Shown here: piece by piece, positions 53,403 through 62,431 of the stretch
Layout: the number at the start of each line of letters is the position of its first letter
Numbering within the stretch: position 1 is the stretch's first letter
Source: JAEDHM01 sp964368645
GTDB taxonomy: Bacteria > Bacillota > Clostridia > Christensenellales > CAG-1252
Reading direction: 5' to 3'
Length of the DNA stretch: 64,000 nucleotides
Assembly (NCBI GenBank): GCA_964368645.1
Contig: CAYJBY010000007.1
Coordinates: 49,871-113,870 of the forward strand
The notes under the pieces: generated by a model
Told to the model about the DNA's origin: nothing
Database searches by the model: none
What the model saw: only the letters and a program-made list of their open reading frames with translations
Translations under genes and position numbers: made by a program

Positions 53403-55655
53403 CTATTTGATAGCCTTTCTGCGGATTTTGCCGCTGATGGTTTTCGGTAAGGAATCCACAAATTCAACCACTCTGGGGTACTTGTAGGGAGCGGTCTTTT
53501 CCTTGACGTATTTCTGTATCTCTTCCTTGCGCTGGTCGGTGCCTACCGTGCCGTTAGTCAGCACTATGGTAGCTTTGACAACCTGTCCGCGGACGGGATC
53601 GGGAACGCTTGTCACCGCACATTCCAGCACGTAGGGAAGCTCCATTATCACGCTTTCTATCTCGAAAGGTCCGATACGATAGCCGCTGCTCTTGATTATA
53701 TCGTCGCCGCGTCCTACGTACCAGTAATAGCCGTCCTCGTCCTTCCAAGCCAAGTCACCTGTGTGATACCAGTTATCGTGCCAAGCCTCCGCATTGTGAG
53801 CGTCGTCGTTGTAATAGCCCTTGAACAAGCCCACAGGCGCACCCTTTTCGGTATTGATGACGATTTCACCGATTTCACCCACCTTAGCGAGCTTGCCGTC
53901 GTCGTTCATCAGGTCAACCGCAAATTGCGGATTAGGCTTACCCATAGAGCCCGGCTTGGGTTCCATACCCACAAAATTGCCCAATACTAGGGTTGTTTCC
54001 GTCTGACCGAAACCTTCCATCAGCTTAAGTCCAGTCGCGTTATAGAACTGTTGGAACACCTCGGGGTTAAGCGCCTCGCCTGCGATAGTGGCGTTCTTTA
54101 TTGAGGACAAATCATATTTTGACAAATCCTCTTTTATAAAGAAACGATACATTGTGGGCGGCGCACAGAAGGACGTGATATTGTATTTTGCGAATAAGGG
54201 AAGGATTTTGTCGGCGTGGAAACGGTCGAAATCATAAGTGAAAATCGCCGCCTCGTTAAGCCATTGACCGTACAGCTTGCCCCATAAAGCCTTGCCCCAA
54301 CCCGTATCGGATATGGTAAAATGCAAGCCCTCGGGATGAACGTGCTGCCAGTATCTGGCGGTTACGTAATGCCCTAAGGAATAGGTGAAATTATGACTGG
54401 CAAGTCTGGGATAACCCGTAGTACCCGAAGTAAAGAACATCAGCATAGAATCCGTCTTGCAGGTGGGCATACGCTTGAGAGTAGGCGAAAAGTTCATTAT
54501 CTCCGCGTTAAACTCGTGCCAGCCCTCACGACTGCCGTTGACCAAAATCTTAATTAAGGCTCCGCTTCCCACCGCGCTGTCCACAACCTCGGGAACGTCG
54601 TCGTTGGAGGTTGCCACGATACCGTCTATGTTGCCTGCCTTAAAGCGGTATTCAAAGTCGTGAGTTTTAAGCTGATGCGTGGCAGGTACAGCCACAGCAC
54701 CGATTTTGTTCAAAGCTATAATAGAGAACCAGAACTGATAGTGTCTTTTCAGCACAAGCATTACCTTATCGCCGCGTTTGATGCCTAAGCTCATAAAATA
54801 GTTAGCGGCGCGGTTGGACATCTCGCTGATGTCCTTGAAGGTAAAACGCTTTTCCTCATCGTCCTTGGAAAGCCAAAGCATAGCCAGTTTGTCAGGACTT
54901 TTGCGTGCGATTTCATCCACTATATCGTAAGCGAAATTGAAGTTGTCGGGAACGGTAAAGCTCACGGATTTCAAATGTCCCTCGCCGTCCTCAACGGGGT
55001 GAACGTAACGGTCGGAAACAGTCTTTTCGGCGGTTTTGTGCAAGGGAAGCTCGCTTTCCTCCACCACGTCGTAAGAATCTACGTCCGCCTGATGGTCGTT
55101 CATAACGATAGCCAAAAACTCGCAGTCCGTGCCGCCTACCGCCACCATTCCGTGGGGGTGACTGCTGTTGTAATAAATACAGTCGCCTGCGTTCAGAACC
55201 TCGGTATGATCGCCGACCTGAACCTTAAGAGTGCCTGAAAGCACGTAATCCATCTCCTCGCCAGAATGCGCCGTCAAATGGATTTCGCCGTTTTCCTCGC
55301 GCTCGCTGTACTTCGCGGTAACCTTGAAAGGCTCGCACCCCTTGTGCATAAGCATTGACGCAAGGTGCTGATACTTGAACTCTCTCTGACGTTCCAAGGT
55401 TAGCCCCTCGCCCGTCCTCGTAACCTGATAGTTCTGTAGCTTTTCGGCTTCGCCGGAAATAATCTCCGACACGTTGACGCCGAACTCCTTGGCGCAACGG
55501 AATAGGAAAGTGAAGTTAAAATCGCACTCGCCTGACTCCGCTTCCATATAGCTTTCCACCGAGGTGTTGGTGACCTCAGCCATACGCTCCACGGATTTGC
55601 CCGTGGATATACGCAAGCCGTATAAACGCTCCGCTATCTCTTTGTTCTGTTTCAT
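53403..55655 (-). CDS. HTH-cupin regulator fused to an AMP-forming acyl-CoA synthetase
   Basis: 750 residues. About 5-65 is an XRE-type helix-turn-helix (IAERLYGLRISTGKSVERMAE; NTSVESYMEAESG). About 115-185 is a cupin (HSGEEMDYVLSGTLKVQVGDHTEVLNAGDCIYYN split over two motifs, ending HPHGMVAV) as in small-ligand-sensing HTH-cupin repressors. About 205-750 is a complete acyl-CoA synthetase: P-loop FTSGTTGYPRL (about 405), EGFGQTE (about 547), YHTGDLAW (about 627), GYRIGPFEIES (about 658), and catalytic ISGKIRR near 743. The enzyme half matches the stand-alone synthetase at 29016. The frame runs unbroken through the joint, with a linker near 190-230. A T-box leader precedes it. Substrate unknown; ligand-dependent self-regulation is inference. 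Confidence 0.88.
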   Translation of the reverse strand: MKQNKEIAERLYGLRISTGKSVERMAEVTNTSVESYMEAESGECDFNFTFLFRCAKEFGVNVSEIISGEAEKLQNYQVTRTGEGLTLERQREFKYQHLASMLMHKGCEPFKVTAKYSEREENGEIHLTAHSGEEMDYVLSGTLKVQVGDHTEVLNAGDCIYYNSSHPHGMVAVGGTDCEFLAIVMNDHQADVDSYDVVEESELPLHKTAEKTVSDRYVHPVEDGEGHLKSVSFTVPDNFNFAYDIVDEIARKSPDKLAMLWLSKDDEEKRFTFKDISEMSNRAANYFMSLGIKRGDKVMLVLKRHYQFWFSIIALNKIGAVAVPATHQLKTHDFEYRFKAGNIDGIVATSNDDVPEVVDSAVGSGALIKILVNGSREGWHEFNAEIMNFSPTLKRMPTCKTDSMLMFFTSGTTGYPRLASHNFTYSLGHYVTARYWQHVHPEGLHFTISDTGWGKALWGKLYGQWLNEAAIFTYDFDRFHADKILPLFAKYNITSFCAPPTMYRFFIKEDLSKYDLSSIKNATIAGEALNPEVFQQFYNATGLKLMEGFGQTETTLVLGNFVGMEPKPGSMGKPNPQFAVDLMNDDGKLAKVGEIGEIVINTEKGAPVGLFKGYYNDDAHNAEAWHDNWYHTGDLAWKDEDGYYWYVGRGDDIIKSSGYRIGPFEIESVIMELPYVLECAVTSVPDPVRGQVVKATIVLTNGTVGTDQRKEEIQKYVKEKTAPYKYPRVVEFVDSLPKTISGKIRRKAIK

Positions 55656-55691
55656 ACTGTCTCCTTTGTCCTCTTAGCACGGGTTGCCGAT

Positions 55692-55949
55692 AAAAAAAGC
55701 CCGAGCAGAATACTGCTCGGGACGAATTATCTACAATCCGCGGTACCACCCGACTTGACGCGCAAAGCGTCCTCTCAAGGCCTATCAGCCCCTGACTGTT
55801 GACGGTGTCTGCCGTAACGGTTTACTCAAGGTTCAACCGTTCCGCTCCGAAGGGATAAGCAATAAACCCGATTGTCTGTCTTCCACCGCCCGACAGCTCT
55901 CTGTGCAACCGCAATCTACGCCCGTGTCTTCATCTCTGCGTTTTTGATT
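55692..55949 (-). ncRNA. T-box riboswitch leader
   Basis: Minus strand. The T-box core GGGTGGTACCGCGG lies at 55738-55751. A strong terminator (CCCGAGCAG / CTGCTCGGG, 55700-55721) with seven T follows at 55692-55698. Stem I shows the AGAGAG bulge and GGGCGGTGGAAGACAG distal part. The UGGUACC core means the tRNA discriminator should be A. Folding by eye puts the specifier loop 3' strand at GGGTTTATTG; TTT (Phe, 55864-55866) followed by A fits best, ATT (Ile, 55861-55863) is the alternative. Promoter at 55956-55984; the controlled gene starts 36 nt after the terminator. Confidence 0.9.
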
Positions 55950-55955
55950 ATTATC

Positions 55956-55984
55956 ATAATAGCCTTTTTGACAGCGCTTGTCAA
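55956..55984 (-). promoter_or_regulatory. Promoter of the T-box transcript
   Basis: Minus strand TTGACA (55979-55984), 17 nt, TATTAT (55956-55961). Confidence 0.85.
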
Positions 55985-56095
55985 GGGAAATAACCGCTTT
56001 TTTTATTTCATAAGGTCTATCTGCGGCTTTTTTCGGATACAAAGCCTTAAAGCTTGGTTTGGTATCCTTGCTCTTGCGGCGTAAGAAAAGCTGTT

Positions 56096-56788
56096 TCAGC
56101 CCACCGCGACCTTGGCTTGAGTTGTGATTTTGTCGTTTTTCTTGTCGTATTGAACCCACAAAAGCCCCTTAAGCTCTTCCTTATCGTTCTTATCCAGCCT
56201 TTTCAAAAGCCATTGCTCGTCAAAGCCCATATTCTGCAAGGTGTCCTTGCAAATGTTACCGTCGGTTACAAGGTATTCGGACAAAGAAGGCGCAGGGAGT
56301 TTTATATCCATATTCTCCGCGACTATGGGCTGCTTGGCGGCTTTCGGGAGTATGCTCAAACTGCCTGAGGTTTCCAATATCGCATAAGCGATGTCGTTCA
56401 AATCGAAATAGCTTTTGTCACGCGCTAAGCCCGCAAGCTCGTCCACGGTGATTTTGCTCTTTTTCAGCACCTCGTAATCCACCTGTCCGTCGTTAATGAT
56501 AATGAGCGGCTTGCCCGTTACCGCCTTTTTCATAAACGCGCCCTTGCGCCCCAAAAAGGTGATGGCTAAATCCAAAAGGAAGAATACTCCCATCGCCATC
56601 AAAAAATGGTAAAAGGGCTGTTCCGTTTCCGTAGCCATATCCGCGGCGATTGAGCCTATGGAAATACCCACTACGTAGTCGATAAAGGTCAACTGCGCTA
56701 TCTGCTTCTTGCCCAGAATTTTCGATATTATAAATAGGTACACGTATGCGGAAACCGAAAAAATCAATACTTTCAAAACGTCGTTCAT
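56096..56788 (-). CDS. YetF-family membrane protein (DUF421), second copy
   Basis: 230 residues. Three membrane helices lie in residues about 5-80, with the loop ILGKKQIAQLTFIDYVVGISIGSIAADMA (in two parts about 24-52). Two cytosolic DUF421 units follow, with GKPLIIINDGQVDYEVL and FDLNDIAYAILETSGSLSILPK. It is only distantly like the copy at 21145 and has no DUF4363 partner. AAGGAG precedes the ATG. It ends 112 nt before the T-box promoter region and on the same strand; role unknown. Confidence 0.9.
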   Translation of the reverse strand: MNDVLKVLIFSVSAYVYLFIISKILGKKQIAQLTFIDYVVGISIGSIAADMATETEQPFYHFLMAMGVFFLLDLAITFLGRKGAFMKKAVTGKPLIIINDGQVDYEVLKKSKITVDELAGLARDKSYFDLNDIAYAILETSGSLSILPKAAKQPIVAENMDIKLPAPSLSEYLVTDGNICKDTLQNMGFDEQWLLKRLDKNDKEELKGLLWVQYDKKNDKITTQAKVAVG

Positions 56789-56917
56789 ATTTAACTCCTT
56801 TTACCTAATTGTTGCCTAACCGGGCGTTGATAAACCAACGATTTGCGTTAATCGTAGAATATGCGGAAAAACATACTTGATTATCCCTGCTTTTTGAGTG
56901 TTTTTTTCAGATGTTTA

Positions 56918-56946
56918 TTGACATAAAACATTGCCTATGGTATCAT
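56918..56946 (+). promoter_or_regulatory. Promoter of the SGNH lipoprotein gene
   Basis: TTGACA (56918-56923), 17 nt, TATCAT (56941-56946). Confidence 0.82.
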
Positions 56947-56978
56947 AAAAAAAGTTTGTTTTTAGTTTAGGAGGGCGT

Positions 56979-58682
56979 ATGAAAAAGTTGTTTACCTTAC
57001 TTGCCTGTATAGCCGTGTGTCTTTTCACCGTCACCGTTGCCTGCGCTTGCGCCGACAAGCCCGAAGAGGATACGGATAAAACGGACGGTTCCACTTACGT
57101 TGAGGACTTTGACAAAACCACGATTTTGTATCTGGGCGACTCCATTTGCGAGGGCGTTTTGGGACCTACTCCCATTGCCGAAAGAGAAGGTTTCAGCTAC
57201 TACAGCGTTGTCGGTCAGCGCAACGGCTACCGCTTTATCAACCGTTCTGTTTCCGGTATGAAAACCGCTCCCTTCTTCGAGTACGTTTCCCGTGACGACG
57301 ACGGCGCGACTCTCAACAAAACTTTGATTTCCACTGCGGATATTATCCATATTTCCATTCTCGGCAACGATTTGCTTCAAAACGACGTTCAAGGCTTGTT
57401 GGTGGACCTGGTTAAGAACGACACCGCCAGAATGGACGGCATTTTGGCAGATACGAAAATCAATATCGCCAACAGCGTTGCTAAGCTCAAAGAGCTTAAC
57501 CCCACCGCGCTGATTATTTTCCAAAACGTCTATAATCCCCTTTTCGCGGAAAGCGTGCTGGTTGACAGCGCAACAAAAGCGAAGCTGGACGCGTTAAACG
57601 TGGATCCCTCCGAATACAGGTACTACGGCAGTCTTATGCTTACCAAGCTGAACTCCATTCTCACCGATTATCTGAGCGTTCACCCTGACGACTTTGTGCT
57701 GATGGATACCTATTCTGAATTCGACCGTATCTTCACGGAGAACGCCGAGCGCGGCAAAACTCTTTTCTTCCCCGACCATATTCACCCCTCTAACTTCGGT
57801 CACTCCGTTATCGCCGACCTGACTCAAAAAATTCTTGAGGAAAAGGGCTTGGCAGATAAGGACGCCGCTCTTGCGAAATATAAGGAAATGCGCATTGCGC
57901 AAATAGACCGTATATATAAGGACAGCGTTGACGTTGCCGATTTAACGGCGAAAATCAACGCCTCAACCAGTTGCTTTGCTCTTTCCCAAACCTACTTCGA
58001 CGAGGTAAAGAACGCAACCGCGAAGGTAACGGCGGATACGATTATTCACCGCGAGCCTACCACCGCTTATAAGGTATCGGAAGAGATTTCCCTGAGCTTC
58101 GACGAGGACAGCCGCGTATTGGATTACAATATCGCCTCCCTCTTGAACGAGAACGGAAGCGGCATTACCCTCTATCCCGACGGCACTATTACCATCGACG
58201 CCGTTGTCAGCAGCAAATCGGTAGGCTGGGCTAACACTCTTATAGGTACGCTTACGAATAACGTGGACTTAGACGGCGTTTCCCATACCTATTTGGAAAC
58301 TCTGTTTACGGGATTCAGCTTCGATGACTTTGAGGGCTCCTTCGAGCTTATCAATACCAGCGTTTGTCTAAGCGTTCTCGGCATCGACTTCGATGATCCT
58401 GCAATTCAGGACTTCTGCGAGGCTTTGAAAACGGAAAGAAAAATCCCCTCCGGTTTTCAGCTTCCCCTCGGCTTCGGCATAAGACTTGAAGGTAAATATT
58501 ACCTTAAGGACGTCAAGGGTGCGGACGGCAGAAGCTACGTCGGACTGTATATCGGCAACAATATCGAAGATACGGAACCGTTCCTTGTGTTCACTCTCGG
58601 CAAGAACGAGGACGGACTTGCCACCGTACACGGCAGAGTTGAGTTTATGAACCTTGAGCTTAACGCCACCGAAAGAAGATAA
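56979..58682 (+). CDS. SGNH/GDSL-type esterase lipoprotein
   Basis: 567 residues. A signal peptide with Cys-rich end (VACACAD, lipidated Cys about 23 or 25) implies surface attachment. The SGNH hydrolase domain (about 45-290) has block I LYLGDSICEG with the nucleophile Ser (about 54), block III GND (about 129) and block V DHIHPSNFGH with the catalytic Asp/His pair (about 265-270). A C-terminal beta-rich domain of about 230 residues (330-567) has no name I can give. Probable deacetylase/esterase acting on polysaccharide or lipid outside the cell. AGGAGG lies before the ATG. The mRNA probably ends at the structured element at 58708. Confidence 0.87.
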   Translation: MKKLFTLLACIAVCLFTVTVACACADKPEEDTDKTDGSTYVEDFDKTTILYLGDSICEGVLGPTPIAEREGFSYYSVVGQRNGYRFINRSVSGMKTAPFFEYVSRDDDGATLNKTLISTADIIHISILGNDLLQNDVQGLLVDLVKNDTARMDGILADTKINIANSVAKLKELNPTALIIFQNVYNPLFAESVLVDSATKAKLDALNVDPSEYRYYGSLMLTKLNSILTDYLSVHPDDFVLMDTYSEFDRIFTENAERGKTLFFPDHIHPSNFGHSVIADLTQKILEEKGLADKDAALAKYKEMRIAQIDRIYKDSVDVADLTAKINASTSCFALSQTYFDEVKNATAKVTADTIIHREPTTAYKVSEEISLSFDEDSRVLDYNIASLLNENGSGITLYPDGTITIDAVVSSKSVGWANTLIGTLTNNVDLDGVSHTYLETLFTGFSFDDFEGSFELINTSVCLSVLGIDFDDPAIQDFCEALKTERKIPSGFQLPLGFGIRLEGKYYLKDVKGADGRSYVGLYIGNNIEDTEPFLVFTLGKNEDGLATVHGRVEFMNLELNATERR

Positions 58683-58692
58683 TCGGGAGTTT

Positions 58693-58800
58693 TTAACAGT
58701 TAAAAACAAAAACGGTACTCTATTGCGTTTCCCTATATCGCCGACGGACTTGTTCCGTATCAGCGATAAAAAGAAATTCACGCATTGAGTGCCGTTTTTC
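58693..58800 (+). ncRNA. Structured RNA-like element, copy A
   Basis: TTAACAGT (58693-58700) is followed by a long hairpin: outer 13-bp stem AAAAACGGTACTC / GAGTGCCGTTTTT (58708-58720 with 58787-58799). The inner hairpin 58736-58768 has ACGGA / TTCCGT, a 3' AT bulge and TATCGC / GCGATA. The shared 3' sequence CCGTATCAGCGATAA matches copy B at 62432. A U-G pair (58716-58791) favours the plus strand. It may act as terminator of the SGNH gene, as a small RNA, or as a mobile hairpin. Confidence 0.55.
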
Positions 58801-58851
58801 ATTATATCGTAGCGCGTATACTCGGCAGAATAATTTTTCGCCGAAACCTAC

Positions 58852-58902
58852 TACACCAAGTAACCTATTTCACCAAGTAAGCTATTACATCAAGTAACCT
58901 AC
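58852..58902. repeat. Three tandem 17-nt repeats
   Basis: TACACCAAGTAACCTAT, TTCACCAAGTAAGCTAT and TACATCAAGTAACCTAC follow one another without spacers in the gap before gltD. Confidence 0.92.
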
Positions 58903-58978
58903 GCTTGGCGACGTTAGTCGTCAAAGCAGTATCGGACAAGATGTTTTGACGCGTTTGCCGATTAACCGTATTATCGGG

Positions 58979-60454
58979 CTACTGGTTTTTTACTGTTCTG
59001 TCCTGCATCAAATAGCCGTCGATTTCATTCGCGCAGGCACGCCCGTCCGCAATCGCCTTAACCACTAAGGACTGACCGTTTTTCACGTCGCCTGCGGCGA
59101 ACACGTTGCCGCCTATCTGATGGGTACCGTCGATACACGCTAGTGTACCGAAACCGTTGAGTTCCGCCTTAAAGCTTTCGGCAACGTAGCTTTCACAGCC
59201 GCTGAAACCTGCGGCTATCAGCAATAATTCGCAAGGAAGTATCTGCTCACTGCCCTCGATTTGCACCATTATCCTTTTTCCGCCCTCGGTTTTGCTCTCT
59301 ACCGTAACGATTTCAACACCCGTCAGCCTGCCGTCTTTTGCGATGAAGCGTTTGACAGTCCGCCGATAAAGTCTGGGATCTTCTCCGAATACCGCAATAG
59401 CTTCCTCCTGCCCGTAATCGGTTTTGCTAACCCTAGGCCATTGCGGCCAGTCGTTGCCGTCAGCTCTGGTATCGGGAAGCTTTGGCATTATTTCCAGTTG
59501 AGTAACCGTACTTGCGCCCTGTCTGATCGCAGTTCCCACGCAGTCGTTACCCGTATCGCCGCCGCCGACTATGACTACGTTTTTATCTCTTGCGTTGATT
59601 TTCAATTGCGTTGTTTCACCGATTACGAACTTTGTCGCCGAAGAGAGGTAATCAACCGCAAAGTAAATTCCCTCCGCGTTCCTGTTCTCGCCTTTTATAT
59701 CTCTCGCCTTTTTGGCTCCGCAACACAAAGCCACGGCATCGAAAGATTCCGACAAATTGCTGTTGATACCATCCGCGCCTACGTCAACACCCGTCAAAAA
59801 TTCCACGCCTTCCTGCCGCATCAAATTAATTCTGCGGCGCACAATCTCCTTATCCAGTTTCATATTTGGTATGCCGTACATCAGTAAGCCGCCCGGTTTA
59901 CCGTCGCGCTCGAATACCGTGACGGAATGCCCTCTCCTGTTCAAAACGTCCGCAACCGCCAGTCCTGCGGGTCCTGACCCGATAACCGCCACGGTTTTGC
60001 CGCTTCGGGATTGGGGGATAAAAGGCTTTATCAGTCCATTGTCAAAGCCGTATTCTACTATGGACAGCTCGTTATCGTGAACGCTTACAGGTTTTCCGTT
60101 AAGTCCGCAAGTACAAGCCGCCTCGCACAAGGCAGGACAGACTCTCCCCGTAAATTCGGGGAAATTGTTCGTTTTCAGCAATCGTGACAGCGCGTGAGCG
60201 TAATGTCCTTTATAAAGCTCGTCGTTCCACTCAGGTATGAGGTTATGGAGCGGACAGCCTGTTGCCATACCTGCCAAAACCATTCCCGATTGGCAGAAAG
60301 GCACTCCGCAGTTCATACACCTTGCGGCTTGGGTTCGCCGTTCGTCTTCAGAAAGCAATACCCGAAACTCTGCGAAATTTTCAATTCGCTCCAGCGGTGG
60401 AAGCCATTGGTTGTTTTTTCTTTCGTATTCCAAAAATCCGCCTGTTTTTCCCAT
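58979..60454 (-). CDS. gltD: Glutamate synthase (NADPH) small subunit
   Basis: Beta subunit of glutamate synthase, 491 residues: carries electrons from NAD(P)H through FAD and [4Fe-4S] centres to the large subunit for ammonia assimilation. The N-terminal Cys clusters CMNCGVPFC (about 46-54) and CPLHN...CPALCEAAC (about 66-112) are intact. The FAD loop VIGSGPAGLAVAD (about 155-167) and NAD(P) loop VIVGGGDTGNDC (about 294-305) are present, plus late FAAGDV. The ATG lies 1 nt past the stop of the gltB fragment, with its ribosome site AAGGAGG inside the end of gltB. The gene itself is full length although its partner is truncated. Confidence 0.95.
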   Translation of the reverse strand: MGKTGGFLEYERKNNQWLPPLERIENFAEFRVLLSEDERRTQAARCMNCGVPFCQSGMVLAGMATGCPLHNLIPEWNDELYKGHYAHALSRLLKTNNFPEFTGRVCPALCEAACTCGLNGKPVSVHDNELSIVEYGFDNGLIKPFIPQSRSGKTVAVIGSGPAGLAVADVLNRRGHSVTVFERDGKPGGLLMYGIPNMKLDKEIVRRRINLMRQEGVEFLTGVDVGADGINSNLSESFDAVALCCGAKKARDIKGENRNAEGIYFAVDYLSSATKFVIGETTQLKINARDKNVVIVGGGDTGNDCVGTAIRQGASTVTQLEIMPKLPDTRADGNDWPQWPRVSKTDYGQEEAIAVFGEDPRLYRRTVKRFIAKDGRLTGVEIVTVESKTEGGKRIMVQIEGSEQILPCELLLIAAGFSGCESYVAESFKAELNGFGTLACIDGTHQIGGNVFAAGDVKNGQSLVVKAIADGRACANEIDGYLMQDRTVKNQ

Positions 60455-60455
60455 A

Positions 60456-61217
60456 TTATGCCTCCTTCTCCGCTTTCATTTCATAAAACGCTTTCAGCTC
60501 CGCACTCTCCGCGGAATCTCCTTTTTTGCGGAACTTCGCGATTTTATCGGTAATCCGCTGATATTCACAGGGTACAACCTTCTTAAATCGCGGTAGATAT
60601 GCCGAAAAATCGGCTAGAATAGCCTTGCCCACTGCGGAATCGGTCAGCTTTACGTGAGTCTCGACTAGTTGCTTAAGCTCCGCCGCGCTTTCCTCATCCT
60701 CAACCGTGTTGACGTTTACCATCTGTCTGTTGATTTTGAGATACAGGTCGTGCTTTTCGTCCAGAACGTAAGCCACTCCGCCGCTCATTCCTGCGCCGAA
60801 GTTTTTGCCTACCGCGCCCAGAACCGCCACCTTGCCGCCCGTCATATATTCGCAACAATGGTCACCGCAACCCTCGATAACGGCAACCGCACCCGAATTT
60901 CGCACACAAAATCTTTCACCGCCTATACCGGACACGTATGCCTCGCCACCCGTTGCGCCGTATAACGCCACGTTGCCTATAATTACGTTGGCATTTGCTC
61001 TGTAATTGGCGTTTTTCGGAGGACGCGCCACCAGTATGCCGCCTGACAGCCCCTTTCCGAAGTAATCGTTGGCATCTCCGAACAGATTAAGCGTCAGCCC
61101 TTTTGGAATAAACGCGCCAAAAGACTGCCCTGCGCTTCCGCTTAGGTTAATTGTGTAAGTTCCGTCCGCCGCGCAGCCCTTGACCGTTTTGGTTATAAGC
61201 GAGCCCAAAAGCGTACC
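60456..61217 (-). pseudogene. gltB: gltB 3' fragment (glutamate synthase large subunit, GXGXG domain only)
   Basis: About 250 C-terminal residues of the roughly 1500-residue alpha subunit remain. Homology starts at GTLLGSLITK and continues through GSAGQSFGAF, GDANDYFGKGLSGG and the beta-helix motifs GNVALYGATGGEAYVSGIGGERF to the proper stop next to gltD. Everything upstream (amidotransferase and FMN synthase domains) is absent. The minus-strand frame stays open to 61481, but that part is only the reverse of pyrG coding sequence. The loss ends exactly where the truncated pyrG begins, so one break removed both 5' ends, or two contigs were joined. Confidence 0.88.
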
Positions 61218-62376
61218 CGTTTTGGAAGCTATCAGACAGGTCAGTTTAGAGGTGGGTAGGGAAAACGTACTTTTTATCCACGTTACCCTCGTTCCATATC
61301 TTCGCGGCTCGGAGGAGCACAAGACTAAGCCCACACAGCACTCCGTTAAGGAACTGCAAGGAATGGGAATTACCCCTAATATTATCGTCCTTAGATGCGA
61401 CGAACCTTTGGAGGAAAGTATTTTCAAGAAAATTGCTCTTTTCTGTAACGTGAAGTCCGATTGCGTTATCGAAAACATCACCCTCCCGATACTTTACGAG
61501 GCGCCCATTATGCTGGAAAAAAATCACTTTTCCGAAATTGTTTGCCGCGAGCTTAATATCAATGCGCCCTCAATCGACCTCTCGGACTGGAACGAGATGC
61601 TTACTAATATCCATAACCGCGCAAGGTCGGTTACTATCGGACTTGTGGGAAAGTACGTTCAGCTCCACGACGCCTATCTGTCCGTAGTCGAGGCGTTGCA
61701 TCACGCCGGGTACGCTCACGGCACGCGTATTGACGTGAAGTGGATAGATTCGGAAACGGTAAACACCGAAAACGTGGCGCAGATGCTCGCCGATTGCAGT
61801 GGAATCATAGTGCCGGGTGGATTCGGCAATCGCGGTATAGAGGGCAAAATCGCAACGGCTGATTACTGTCGAATCAATAATCTGCCGTATTTGGGGATTT
61901 GCTTGAGTATGCAAATTGCGGTCATTGCGTTCGCAAGATCTGTGCTTGGGTTTACCGACGCAAATTCAGGGGAATTTGACGAAAACTCCGCTCACAAAGT
62001 CATTGACTTTTTGCCGAATCAGAGTAACGAAACCAGCAAGGGCGGCACGTTGCGCCTTGGCGCGTACCCCTGCCATATTGAGGAAAACACGCAAATGTTC
62101 CGTTGCTATAAGCAAACCGATATTCTGGAAAGGCACCGCCACCGCTACGAGTTCAATAACGATTACAGACAGATGCTGACAGCGGCTGGCTTGACAATCA
62201 GCGGCACCTCACCTGACAAATTTATCGTAGAGACCGTGGAAATTGAGGAAAATGATTTCTATGTCGGAGTTCAGTTTCATCCCGAATTCAAAAGTCGTCC
62301 TAACCGCGCTCATCCTCTTTTCTTGGGATTGGTGGCGGCTGCGTTGTCCTTCGCTGACAAAAAGACGGTGCGCTAG
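61213..62376 (+). pseudogene. pyrG: pyrG 3' fragment (CTP synthase, glutaminase half and part of the synthetase domain)
   Basis: About 386 C-terminal residues of CTP synthase (normally about 535). Homology begins at PVLEAIRQVSLEVGRENV, equivalent to about residue 148 of the full enzyme; the N-terminal P-loop region is missing. The glutamine amidotransferase domain is intact: PGGFGNRGIEGK, nucleophile Cys in YLGICLSMQ, and FHPEF with the catalytic His and Glu. A chance start at 61180 lies in antisense gltB sequence, with no ribosome site. CTP synthase is normally essential, so a complete copy is expected elsewhere, or this junction is an assembly error. Confidence 0.88.
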
Positions 62377-62431
62377 GTTGGTTGGGAGAAACGAAATGAG
62401 CAAGAGTAGATGACATTAGTTTACTAAATAA

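Noticed and set aside
55833..56159. Minus-strand 108-codon open frame over the T-box leader and the end of the second YetF gene
   Set aside because: It overlaps the T-box promoter and stem I, has no recognisable domain and no ribosome site.
58693..58800. tRNA or tmRNA identity for the structured element
   Set aside because: No T-loop, anticodon arm or CCA end; the fold is a single long hairpin with internal loops.
61218..61481. N-terminal extension of the gltB-like reading frame as a novel domain
   Set aside because: It is the reverse complement of pyrG coding sequence, which is clearly homologous on the plus strand.
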